Below, in pieces: positions 42,730-50,997 of a stretch of 64,000 bases of DNA. Below the pieces are notes generated by a model. That model did no database searches, had not been told where the DNA came from, and saw nothing but the letters and a program-made list of their open reading frames with translations. The first letter of the stretch is position 1, and each line of letters opens with the position of its first letter. The translations under genes were made by a program, and so were the position numbers. Location: NCBI GenBank assembly GCA_963719005.1, contig CAVRAR010000014.1, positions 1,116,001-1,180,000 of the forward strand, in the 5' to 3' direction. The DNA comes from G963675935 sp963719005 (lineage in GTDB: Bacteria; Planctomycetota; Planctomycetia; Pirellulales; Thermoguttaceae).

Positions 42730-43818
42730 ATGTGGTTCATCCTCGTCCTCATGACCGGGTCGGCACTCGCTGCCAGCCCACCGCTGCGTGACGGCATGAT
42801 CGAAGGCGCGGTCGTCAACGCTGCCGATCGTACGCCCGTGCCCCGTGCCGAGGTCGTGTTGCGAGCCAAGGTTGACGGCCAATTGCTGCCCGTGGCGGAA
42901 ACCACCGCCGACGCCCAGGGCAGATTCCGCTTCACGCGGCTTCCGGCCGACGGCGCGACCGTTTATCTGCCGGGCGCCAATCGCGGCGGCATTCATTATC
43001 CCGGCCCGAGCGTGCGCCTCAGTCCATTGCAGCGACGGGCGGAAGTGACGCTCACCGTTCACGACGCCGTCACGTTTCCTAATCCGTTGGCGGTACGCCG
43101 ACACACGATCACACTCTGTCCCGAGCCGGGCGTGCTGCGGGTGACCGAGTCGATGCTCATCGACAATCCTAGTGCGGCGTGTTACGTCGGCCAAGCCGCC
43201 GGCGAAGACGCCGAGCCGGTGACGCTGCAACTGGCCATCCCCGCCGACTTCGCGCAAGTCACCTTCGCCAACGAGTTCTTTGGGCGGCGGTTTTCGCTCA
43301 GCGGCGGAAAACTCGTCACCGCCGTCCCCTGGCCGCCGGGCCAACGCGAATTGACCTTCTCGTACGTGCTGGCCAACACCAGCCGGCACTACGTCTGGCA
43401 GCGTCCCCTGGACCTGCCGAGCACGAAGGTGCGGGTATTGATTCGCCGCAACCAATCGGCTCGCGCGGCGGCCGATCCCGGCAAAGGGGACAATCCCATT
43501 TTCGTTGACACGAAAACTGGGACAGTCCCCACTCCACAGCAAGAGGACGGGGAAATCGCGTTCGATTCCGGCCGGCGCACCCTTTCCGCCGGATACCTGC
43601 TCTCGATCGAACTCGATCACATGCCCGTCACCCTCATGACATACGCCCCCTGGGCGGCAACCGCCACGTTAGTCGGCCTGCTGCTGGCGACGTGTCTGCC
43701 GGTGCTTCGCCGCAGGCGTGACGGCCGACCGACTCTTGCTTCCCTTCAGGACGGCGACGTCGGCCCGCACGGGCCGCTGCGTGGCGGTCGAACGCAAGGT
43801 TCCAACAGCAGGACGTGA
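42730..43818 (+). CDS. Membrane protein with carboxypeptidase-regulatory-like domain, in the ccm operon
   Basis: A 362-aa protein: signal peptide (LVLMTGSALAA), a carboxypeptidase regulatory-like (CarboxypepD_reg) domain at about 20-110 (IEGAVVNAADRTPVPRAEVVL), a second beta domain, and one C-terminal helix (AATATLVGLLLATCLPVL). It starts nine bases after ccmC, so it may assist cytochrome maturation; the usual CcmH/CcmG are absent. The 45-bp palindrome at 43486-43530 lies inside the coding sequence and adds 15 codons (GDNPIFVDTKTGTVP) without breaking the frame. The C-terminal tail after RRRRDG is low in conservation features. Confidence 0.8.
   Translation: MWFILVLMTGSALAASPPLRDGMIEGAVVNAADRTPVPRAEVVLRAKVDGQLLPVAETTADAQGRFRFTRLPADGATVYLPGANRGGIHYPGPSVRLSPLQRRAEVTLTVHDAVTFPNPLAVRRHTITLCPEPGVLRVTESMLIDNPSAACYVGQAAGEDAEPVTLQLAIPADFAQVTFANEFFGRRFSLSGGKLVTAVPWPPGQRELTFSYVLANTSRHYVWQRPLDLPSTKVRVLIRRNQSARAAADPGKGDNPIFVDTKTGTVPTPQQEDGEIAFDSGRRTLSAGYLLSIELDHMPVTLMTYAPWAATATLVGLLLATCLPVLRRRRDGRPTLASLQDGDVGPHGPLRGGRTQGSNSRT
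43486..43530. repeat. GGGACAG palindrome, class C copy 2, inside a CDS
   Basis: GGGGACAATCCCATTTTCG-TTGACA-CGAAAACTGGGACAGTCCCC, 45 bp, inverted repeat. Same length and design as the copy at 13925-13969. Because 45 is a multiple of three it reads through in frame within the gene at 42730. Confidence 0.8.
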
Positions 43819-43872
43819 CTCTGCGTGTGGCCCGCGGGTGACGTGGGCGGCCAATCTCTCTACTGTTCCGTC

Positions 43873-43964
43873 GGAGAAAACGGGACAGGTCCGATTAAGT
43901 GAATTTGCGCAACATTAATAATCGCCTATTTTGTCAATATCGAACCTGTCCCGTTTTTGTCCCC
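43873..43964. repeat. GGGACAGG palindrome, class B copy 1
   Basis: A 92-bp element with arms GGAGAAAACGGGACAGGTCC and GAACCTGTCCCGTTTTTGTC around an AT-rich core (GTGAATTTGCGCAAC...). The AT-rich core contrasts with flanks. It truncates the RHS fragment at 43915-44688, supplying its last codons and stop. Confidence 0.85.
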
Positions 43965-44688
43965 AGTCGGGATTGTAATACGTCGCGCGGCCGTAACTGT
44001 CGTAGGAGTAACGCTCGATCACCGCACCGGTGTAATCGAGCACCGCCGTTACGTTGTGGTTCGTGTCGGTCGTGTAATAGATGCGGTCGGAGCCGACGAT
44101 GTCGCCGCCGGCGGTGTACGTGTCGCGCAGGATCGGCGTGTCGACGTAGCGGAGCGACCAGACGTACTGATGCCCGCCCTGGAACTGGCTGACGCTGTTG
44201 TACGTGTAGACTTGCACGAGCTGCTGGCCGCTGTAGGAATACCGCTCGGTCGTCGTGCCGTCGCTCCGCACGGTGAGCCGGCCCGTGCCGTCGTATTGGT
44301 ACGTGACGGTCGTCGTGCCGTCGCTGGCCGAAACCAGGCGGTTCCAGCCGTCGTAGACGCAAGTCCAGCCGGCGGCCGCGTTGCCCGGCTTCGGCGTCAA
44401 CGTCATATTGCCCGCCGCGTCGTAGGTCGGCGTAATCGAGGCGGTCGTGGTGGCCGTCTGGTTCGCCGCGTCGAAGGTTTTGGTGTCGGTCGTCGAGCCG
44501 GTGGTCGAGGTCAGCCAATTGCCGACGCCGTCGAGCCCCCACGACTGATAATCCGGGTTGTTGACGCTGTCGCGCTTCATCGAAGTCAGCCGGTCGAGGG
44601 CGTCATAGCCATAGAATTCGCTCAGGGCAGTATCCAGCGCGTTGACGCGGCTCTGGACGGTGCCCGAGCGGTTGTAGGCGTACTCCAT
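43915..44688 (-). pseudogene. RHS-repeat protein fragment
   Basis: 257 codons of YD/RHS repeats: LTSMKRDSVNNPDYQSW, YDAAGNMTLTP, YDGWNRLVSASDG, YQYDGTGRLTVRSDG, VLDYTGAVIERYSYDSYGR. Such repeats form the cocoon of RHS/polymorphic toxins or large secreted proteins. No signal peptide or toxin tip: the 5' end stops at a repeat near 44715 and the 3' end (RFDIDKIGDY) is encoded by the class B palindrome. It is therefore a remnant cut on both sides. Confidence 0.8.
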
Positions 44689-44938
44689 CGTGCTCCGCCG
44701 GTTCTGGTTGACGTTGTTAACAAATCAAAGACTCCCGACCCCTTTATGTGTTTCTGGGCACTTGTGCGCGGCAGTCCTGCGCGAGATTGACATTGGAAGT
44801 CAGTTTCCACCGCGGCCGAAAGCACCTGGCCATCGTCACGTTGAAGCGAGTTGCCTGAGTCGTGTGACCGCTCTCGTGTGGCAACTTTGCTTCCCGTGCG
44901 CGCCGACGGGGCGAACGCACGCGATTTCAAACGACTTG

Positions 44939-46653
44939 TCAAAGAACACTGCGATGTTCAGTCAAGGCTCTGATCGAACGGGCTCGTTTCGACCTCAAAA
45001 CGCCCTCATTGTGCGGCATTCCCTTCTCCATCCCCTCGGTTGTCAAGCTCCGCTGGTCCAGGACAGCCGCTATTGGGTTCACTGAATTGGGACAACCCGG
45101 CCTGTCTGGGTTCGCTTTGTATCCCAATTTCTCCGCTTGGGCGAAATCGGCGTTCGCATTGGCTTGGTCGCCCTTCTGCCAGTACGAATAGCCCCGAACA
45201 TAGAATGTATACCCATCATTTGGATCGATCTGAATCGCCGCTGTAAAGTCGGCGATCGCTTTGTCGTGGTCACCATTCTTGCCGCAGGAGATGCCACGAT
45301 TGCAGTACGCCTTGGCATGCTTCGGATTGAGCCGAATAGCCTCGGTGTAGTCAGCAATTGCCTTGTTGCGGTCACCGCTCTGGCCACAGCACCAGCCACG
45401 GTCGTGGTACGCGTCCGCATGCTTTGGGTTGAGTCGAATGGCCTCGGTGAAGTCAGCAATGGCCTTGTCGAGTTCACCTTTCTTCGAGTAGGAACAACCC
45501 CGCCCATGATACACCTCGGCATAATTCGGGTTGAGTCGAATGGCCTCGGTGTAGTCAGTTATGGCCTTGTCGAACTCACCCTTCATATAATAAGGATGGG
45601 CGCGCCCATAATGCGCCTCAACGCATTGAGGATAGAGTCGAATGGCCTCGGTGTAGTCAGCAATCGCCTTGTCGAAATCGCTCTTTTCTTCATAGTCAAA
45701 GGCTCGCCTCCAATATGGCTCGGCACGTTGTGGCTCGAGCCGCATCGCCTCGGTGTAGTCAGCAATCGCCTTGTCGAAATCGCTCTTCTCGTCATAGGCG
45801 CGGCTCGCCCCAAATATGCCTCGACAGATTGTGGATTGAGTCGAATGGCCTCGGTGTAGTCAGCAATCCCCCTGTCGTAGTCACCCTTCCTCCGGTAGGA
45901 ATATCCCCGCTCTTCATACGCGTCGGCATACCTCGGGTTGAGCCGAATGGCCTCGGTGTAGTCGGAAATGGCCTTGTCGAACTCCTCCTCCTGAGCATAA
46001 GCATGGGCCCGCCCATAATGTGTCTCGAAATGTCGTGGATCGAGCCGAATGGACTCGGTTAAGTCAACAATCACCTTGTCGAACTCGCTCTTCTCTCCGT
46101 AGGCGCGCGCTCGCCCCCAATATGCTTCGGCACATTGCGGATTGAGCCGAATGGACTCGGTTAAGTCAGCAATCGCATCGTCGAGCTTGCCCTTTGCCAT
46201 GTAAGCGTTACCTCGATTGTAGTATCCTTGGGGAGACTTCGGGTCAAGCTGAATAGCCTCCGTAAAATCAGCAATGGCTTTATCAAAATCACCCCCTTGG
46301 CAATAGATGATTCCGCGGACGCAGTATGCCTTGGCATCGTGCGGGTCGAGGCGAGCAGCCTCCGTGCAGTCAGCCATAGCCTTGTCGAAGTCGCCCTTCC
46401 TGCCGTGGCAACTACCGCGCGCGCAATATGCCTCGGCCATCATCGGATCAAGCCGAATGGCTTGGTTAAAGTCGGCGATGGCATTGTTCAATTCGCCTTT
46501 TCGCAAGTAAGCCTGGCCCCGGTTGGAGTACGGCTGAGCGTTTTGTGGATGCAGACGAATGGCCTCGGTGTATGCAGCTATTGCTCCGTCGAAATCGCCG
46601 TTGTCCCGCAGCAAGTTGCCTTGCCTCATTGCTTCTTCTTCTGGTTCGCTCAC
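44939..46653 (-). CDS. TPR protein (frameshifted)
   Basis: About 570 aa reconstructed over one frame break near 45805 (one base missing). At least thirteen near-perfect 34-residue tetratricopeptide repeats (AYCNRG..., DKAIADYTEAIRLNP) make a long superhelix for protein binding. No signal peptide or membrane segment. GTG 46653 is preceded by AGAAGGAGAATACATC, which is duplicated in tandem. The last about 50 residues lack TPR form. The strong internal DNA repetition (102-bp units) makes both recombination and assembly error likely. Confidence 0.83.
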
Positions 46654-46685
46654 GATGTATTCTCCTTCTGATGTATTCTCCTTCT
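46654..46685 (-). promoter_or_regulatory. Tandem duplication of a ribosome binding site
   Basis: On the minus strand AGAAGGAGAATACATC occurs twice in direct tandem (16 bp each) right before GTG 46653. Both copies contain AAGGAGA, but only the proximal one has proper spacing to the start codon. Confidence 0.6.
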
Positions 46686-46702
46686 CAGGAACACGTGCAA
46701 GT

Positions 46703-48709
46703 CTAATAAGACTCGGGGGGAGGCATCAAGCCCCAAGGATCAATTGGGTTACCACCGAGCGGTCCTTTTGGCGGAAGTCTCTCGGGTCCGGGTAGACGTT
46801 TATTGAATGGGTTAGTCGTACCTGCTCCACCTTCGACTGGGGCTTCAGTAGTCCCCGGGGCCCAAGATCCCTCTCCCCCGCCTGGTGGTGGCTCAAGCGT
46901 TGTTCCTGGATCACCCCATTGGGGGCCTGGTTGCACGTCTGGAATCCCCTCCCCAGCATCAATGGTACCGGTGCCCGGTATTTCACCTGGGGCCTTTGGT
47001 GGCCGATACCTCGCTGCCTTGTTATGGACGAGGATGCCCGCGCGGCCAACCTCGTAAACGTGTTCGCCGTGAACCTCGATGTTATAGACGATCGCGGTTC
47101 GGGGTGCCGGCGCGATTGTCGTAATGCGGCGAACACCGGCAGTCTGCGTGCGCACGTGCTCGCCAACGCGGAACTCACTGATAGGACTGTATGCCTGACG
47201 ATCCTCCGACCAGAAGGGATGATTGGCCGTGCAATGAATCGACTCCGGCAGCCCCTCCACGGACACTTTCAGAAAACCGACAGAGTCGTCCGCCTCGTGG
47301 GCAAACGTGCCGGTCACAACGCTGCCTTGGCCCAAACCAATCGGCGGGCAAGGCTCAATCATCAGGACTTTGGCCGGTCCTTCGGCCCCAAATTCCCGAA
47401 GATTCAGTTGGATCGTGCCTCCGGGCCTCGCCCCAGTAGACTTGATCCATTCCAGCGGCCGCAGCAACTCGATGTCGAGAGTCTTCTTGGCATCCGCCAG
47501 CTTGACCATCCGCAAATGGAGTTTTCGCCAAGTTGCTTGGTTCGGCTCCAGGCCAAATTGCGCCCGATCAGCGTCCGTCAGTTCCGGGTTGTTGCCCAAC
47601 ACACGTTGCCCGACGCGGATCGTTTCGATGCTCCGGGCTAGCAGAGAATGAGCAGCGCTTTTCTGCTGCGGTGGAATGGTCGGACGCCCCGACGGCAAGA
47701 ACATCGCGCCTCCCACGAAGAGCGATGCCAGCAGCAGACATCCAGCGAGCCACCAGCGACCGAAGCCGCCCGGTTTCGAGGAACACGTTGCCAATTGTGG
47801 GGCACTTTGCTTAGGTTGCGTCAGCGGTTCGACTGTGGGTTCCATGCGATCAGGAACGTGCAAAGTCGCTTGTCCGTGATGTTCGAGAGCACCCGTTGCC
47901 CGACGACATTCCGCCAGGGCTGGCTCCTTGTTGCCATCCTCGCTCCATCCTCTCCAACCATCACCGCGATCGGCGAACCTGGCCCACGGATCGGAGTCGC
48001 CGTTCGACGGCTCAGCGTCGTAGGCCGAGGTTGGCGGATAGTCATCCTCGTCCAGGAGATCGGTGCCGCCGAAGAGCCGGTCGATAAGTTCGTTCAGTTC
48101 TTCATCTTCCTTTCGCTTGCGTCGGATTTGCTGCCGTTCAAACTGCCAGCCACCGACTCCCGCCACGGCGAATAGAACACCGCATCCCAGCAGAACGCCG
48201 CGCGTGTCTCCGTCGGTCGTTTCGCTCGCCGTGATGGCAGCCGCCCCTTCGTCGATTTCGCCGGCCACAAGCACGGGTGTCCCCGCTACGAAACAACCGC
48301 TACCCCCGATACCGGCGCCACCCGGCCCTGGTTCGTCTCCGATTGGGATCGCATCGATGGCTCCGCCAAAAAAGTGGATTATCGCTCCACCGCCAACGAT
48401 TACGACGGTCTCTGTCGCGGCGCGTTTGTACTCTCCGTTCAACGCGGAAATTAGCGGCAAACCCCATGCCGCGCACGGGCAGAAGATGGAAAACGTTGCC
48501 ACCATGCCGCGCAGCACGTTGACTCCAATGTCGCCGAGACTTGGGCCATCATGGAAGTGGTTGCCATGAAGCCGCCCTATGCCCAACTCGCGGTTCACGT
48601 CGCTGCCGGCCGATAACCCCCTGTTTCTCAACTCGGATTCTGGAACCCTAATGTCGCCCAACCAGTGCGCCGCCCCGCTAATCTTGTTACCAAGCCAACC
48701 CATCTGCAC
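46703..48709 (-). CDS. Hint-domain (pretoxin-type) protein, possibly 5'-truncated RHS
   Basis: 668 aa from ATG 48709; the frame stays open upstream (GPYRTDQVGPPLDPSLVQ) to the palindrome at 48777, so the start may be lost. A Hint self-cleaving domain begins at Cys139 (GCFVAGTPVLVAG) and ends near residue 563 (VYNIEVHGEHVYEVGRAGIL then VHN). It is interrupted by about 320 residues containing an acidic region and a membrane helix (WWLAGCLLLASLFVGGAMF, near 330). The last 105 residues are Pro/Gly-rich with no toxin fold I recognise. HINT proteins of this kind release C-terminal effectors in polymorphic toxin systems; here that is inference. Confidence 0.72.
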   Translation of the reverse strand: MQMGWLGNKISGAAHWLGDIRVPESELRNRGLSAGSDVNRELGIGRLHGNHFHDGPSLGDIGVNVLRGMVATFSIFCPCAAWGLPLISALNGEYKRAATETVVIVGGGAIIHFFGGAIDAIPIGDEPGPGGAGIGGSGCFVAGTPVLVAGEIDEGAAAITASETTDGDTRGVLLGCGVLFAVAGVGGWQFERQQIRRKRKEDEELNELIDRLFGGTDLLDEDDYPPTSAYDAEPSNGDSDPWARFADRGDGWRGWSEDGNKEPALAECRRATGALEHHGQATLHVPDRMEPTVEPLTQPKQSAPQLATCSSKPGGFGRWWLAGCLLLASLFVGGAMFLPSGRPTIPPQQKSAAHSLLARSIETIRVGQRVLGNNPELTDADRAQFGLEPNQATWRKLHLRMVKLADAKKTLDIELLRPLEWIKSTGARPGGTIQLNLREFGAEGPAKVLMIEPCPPIGLGQGSVVTGTFAHEADDSVGFLKVSVEGLPESIHCTANHPFWSEDRQAYSPISEFRVGEHVRTQTAGVRRITTIAPAPRTAIVYNIEVHGEHVYEVGRAGILVHNKAARYRPPKAPGEIPGTGTIDAGEGIPDVQPGPQWGDPGTTLEPPPGGGEGSWAPGTTEAPVEGGAGTTNPFNKRLPGPERLPPKGPLGGNPIDPWGLMPPPESY

Positions 48710-48776
48710 CAGCGACGGATCAAGCGGCGGCCCAACCTGATCGGTGCGGTAGGGTCCGGCGATGGCGTCAAGGGGC

Positions 48777-48868
48777 GGAGAAAACGGGACAGGTCCAATT
48801 AAGTGAATTTGCGCAACATCAATAATCGCCTATTTTGCCAATATCGAACCTGTCCCGTTTTTGTCCCC
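48777..48868. repeat. GGGACAGG palindrome, class B copy 2
   Basis: 92 bp, nearly identical to 43873-43964 and 48934-49025. It forms the 5' boundary of the Hint-protein ORF. Confidence 0.85.
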
Positions 48869-48933
48869 CCCGTCACCTCCAAAACGCCCACCCTCGCCCG
48901 AGGGCTTCTAATGCTGCAATGAAACAATTGGGC

Positions 48934-49025
48934 GGAGAAAACGGGACAGGTCCAATTAAGTGAATTTGCGCAACATTAATAATCGCCTATTTTGCCAATA
49001 TCGAACCTGTCCCGTTTTTGTCCCC
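48934..49025. repeat. GGGACAGG palindrome, class B copy 3
   Basis: 92 bp, same orientation as the copy at 48777, 65 bp further on. Two copies so close suggest insertion next to an existing element or tandem duplication. Confidence 0.85.
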
Positions 49026-49137
49026 AACGGTCCTCCGTGGCAACGGTGCCACCATAAAAACCACATCAATGGAACAAAAACCGCCAAACAACACCAGACC
49101 AGTTTTCACCTACCCACTCCCGACCGCTTTATGCGTT

Positions 49138-49710
49138 CTACTCTGGCTTCGGTCGCTTCCGAAACAGTTCAGCGAACGTCGTTCGTGGGTCCACCGGCTC
49201 AGGTGATCGGGACGGATCCAGAAACCTCTCCACGAATGCCCAGTCAACGCCCTGAGGGAAGGTGTTGATCGCCCCCGACTGCGTAAACGCCGCACGGAGG
49301 AAGCAGAGGCCGATGAATGCTGCCTTCCTCGTTTCAAGCGATTCGGCCTCATCCACTACCCTCCTCGCGAGCACGCATCCCACCTGCGAGTCGTCTGTCT
49401 CCCGGTAGATTATCCCGATCGCGCGCAACGCATCAAGTCGCACCTCGGCGGCGGCGTCGCGATGAGCCATATCAAGAATCCGCGCGGCGCAGGTGGTTCC
49501 AGGCGACACGTGCCATTGAAACGTCAATGCATGAATTGCGGCACGCCGCAACGATGAGACGCCACTTACAAGGAAGGTCGCCGCTCTGTCCCTGCTCTCA
49601 AGCAAACTCGACAACTCAGAGCCAGCCAATGCTGCGAGCATGTCACGTTGCGACTCACGCACTCGTGTCCTGGCGCGTTCCGCTCGCCTTTCAATATCGT
49701 CACGGTCCAT
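49138..49710 (-). CDS. HEAT-like helical repeat protein
   Basis: A 190-aa soluble all-helical protein with HEAT-like pairs (SLRRAAIHALTFQW, AAAEVRLDALRAIGIIYRE, LETRKAAFIGLCFLRAAF). Its ATG at 49710 follows directly the TGA of the upstream ORF (TGAATG), so the two are translated together. Small helical-repeat proteins after an RHS/toxin tail are often immunity proteins; that role is possible here but not shown. The family is not recognised. Confidence 0.65.
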   Translation of the reverse strand: MDRDDIERRAERARTRVRESQRDMLAALAGSELSSLLESRDRAATFLVSGVSSLRRAAIHALTFQWHVSPGTTCAARILDMAHRDAAAEVRLDALRAIGIIYRETDDSQVGCVLARRVVDEAESLETRKAAFIGLCFLRAAFTQSGAINTFPQGVDWAFVERFLDPSRSPEPVDPRTTFAELFRKRPKPE

Positions 49711-50169
49711 TCACCATCTCCCAAGGGCCCCGCCGGCGATGGCCAGCCAGAATTGGGCGGTATCCATCATAAACAGCCACCACATCTGTTCCTGTACCGT
49801 GCCGTCTATTAACGCTATGTCAAGTTGCAACTCAGCCTGCTCAAACGCATAGGCGGACGTTGTCGCCGTTTCCTCCCAGAATGCGACCTGCTCCGCGGAG
49901 AGGGTTGCCTCCGTTGCAACGGTACCGCCCGCCTCCGTCGCCGCCGCGCCCCCTGGCAGCAGACCCGCTACCAAGCCGCCCAACCACCAGATTGCCGCCG
50001 CATACCCGGTCACGGCCGAGACGGTGGCTGCCGCGTCCGTTGCCTGTTGGGTCCACGTTCCCTGAATGCCGCTGGCCGCCCACGATGAAGTGTAGAAGCC
50101 GGTTGCACCGCAGTCATATCCCGTTATCCATTTTACTGGCCGCGAAAAGGCGTACCATACGCTCGACAT
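49711..50169 (-). CDS. Truncated hypothetical protein, possibly an RHS tail
   Basis: 152 aa from ATG 50169; the frame continues upstream into the half-palindrome at 50190 and the end of the transposase gene, so the true 5' end is probably missing. It has a hydrophobic Gly/Ala region (YAAAIWWLGGLVAGLLPGG), then acidic helices. It may be the C-terminal effector-like tail of a protein interrupted by the RAYT unit. It is coupled to the HEAT-like gene downstream. Confidence 0.5.
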   Translation of the reverse strand: MSSVWYAFSRPVKWITGYDCGATGFYTSSWAASGIQGTWTQQATDAAATVSAVTGYAAAIWWLGGLVAGLLPGGAAATEAGGTVATEATLSAEQVAFWEETATTSAYAFEQAELQLDIALIDGTVQEQMWWLFMMDTAQFWLAIAGGALGRW

Positions 50170-50189
50170 GCCCGCCTGGAATCCCGTGG

Positions 50190-50997
50190 GCGGAAAACGG
50201 GACAGGGCCGATATTGGCGAGATGGGAAGCATTCGTCTGGCATCGTTATTCGATGAGGAGTTGGTGATTTCCGACTCTGGGCCGGCCGGTTGAACGATAG
50301 GCAGATTCCAGACCAAGACGTTTCGCTATGCGCCGCTGCCATTCCGGGGTGCCGAAGGGACGCCCGCGATTCACGCTGCGGCGCAGCGCCTCCAACTCCT
50401 TCTCGTTGTCCGCGCGGTTGACTCGTTCGATCCAATCGTTGGGCAACTCGACGGGGCACGTCGTTAGGATCGCTTTTTCCTCCGTACCGCTCCGAGAACG
50501 ACGCCACAGGCTGCCCCATCGCCACTCCTCGGCGCGCTGCACCAAATTAGCGCAAAGCGCGTTACGCTCCACGTATCGCGCCACGGCCAAGAAGTGCTCG
50601 TCTTCCTCCACCGGAAATGATTTGTATCGCCCCTGGTACACGTGCCCCAGCCCCACGTAATGCCGGTGCTCCTGCCAGCGCCGTACATGCGTGATCGTCA
50701 ACCGCTGCATGAACTTGGCCAAGTCGCCGTCACGCTCCGGCCAAAGCAGAAAATGCCAGTGATTGGGAAGGACGCAATACGCACAAATCCGCATCGGCGT
50801 CTGCCGCAACGTCTCGCACAACGTCCGCTCGAACGCCTCGTAATCCCCCGTGTTCTCGAAGACCTGCATCCGCGCGGTTCCCCGGTTGAGAACATGAAAC
50901 GCCATCCCTCCCGGAGCTACCCTTGCTGTACGAGGCATCGCCAAAGATTAGTAGGCATTGCCTATTTTGTCAATATCGGACCTGTCCCGTTTTCTCC
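50190..50997 (-). mobile_element. RAYT unit: Y1 transposase between inverted half-palindromes
   Basis: An 808-bp unit. The left end (50190-50228, GGAAAACGGGACAGGGCCGA then ATATTGGC) and the right end (50955-50997, GCCTATTTTGTCAATATCGG then ACCTGTCCCGTTTTCTCC) are inverted halves of the class B palindrome, and between them lies only the transposase gene. This matches REP-associated tyrosine transposases, which are flanked by the repeats they act on. Confidence 0.78.
50246..50938 (-). CDS. REP-associated tyrosine transposase (RAYT, Y1_Tnp family)
   Basis: A 230-aa protein of the IS200/IS605-like Y1 transposase superfamily, RAYT branch. Typical N-terminus RTARVAPGGMAFHVLNRG; HUH-type metal site in LPNHWHFLLWP; catalytic Tyr in VARYVERNALCANLV; conserved EEWRWGSLW. 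It cuts and rejoins single-stranded DNA at hairpins. The start is ATG 50938 (an upstream TTG at 50944 is possible). The gene appears intact, and its flanks carry the same core as the repeats found across the window. Confidence 0.92.
   Translation of the reverse strand: MPRTARVAPGGMAFHVLNRGTARMQVFENTGDYEAFERTLCETLRQTPMRICAYCVLPNHWHFLLWPERDGDLAKFMQRLTITHVRRWQEHRHYVGLGHVYQGRYKSFPVEEDEHFLAVARYVERNALCANLVQRAEEWRWGSLWRRSRSGTEEKAILTTCPVELPNDWIERVNRADNEKELEALRRSVNRGRPFGTPEWQRRIAKRLGLESAYRSTGRPRVGNHQLLIE

Noticed and set aside
44939..46653. TPR DNA repeats considered as a satellite array
   Set aside because: The 102-bp period equals the 34-residue TPR unit and the frame is open on the minus strand.
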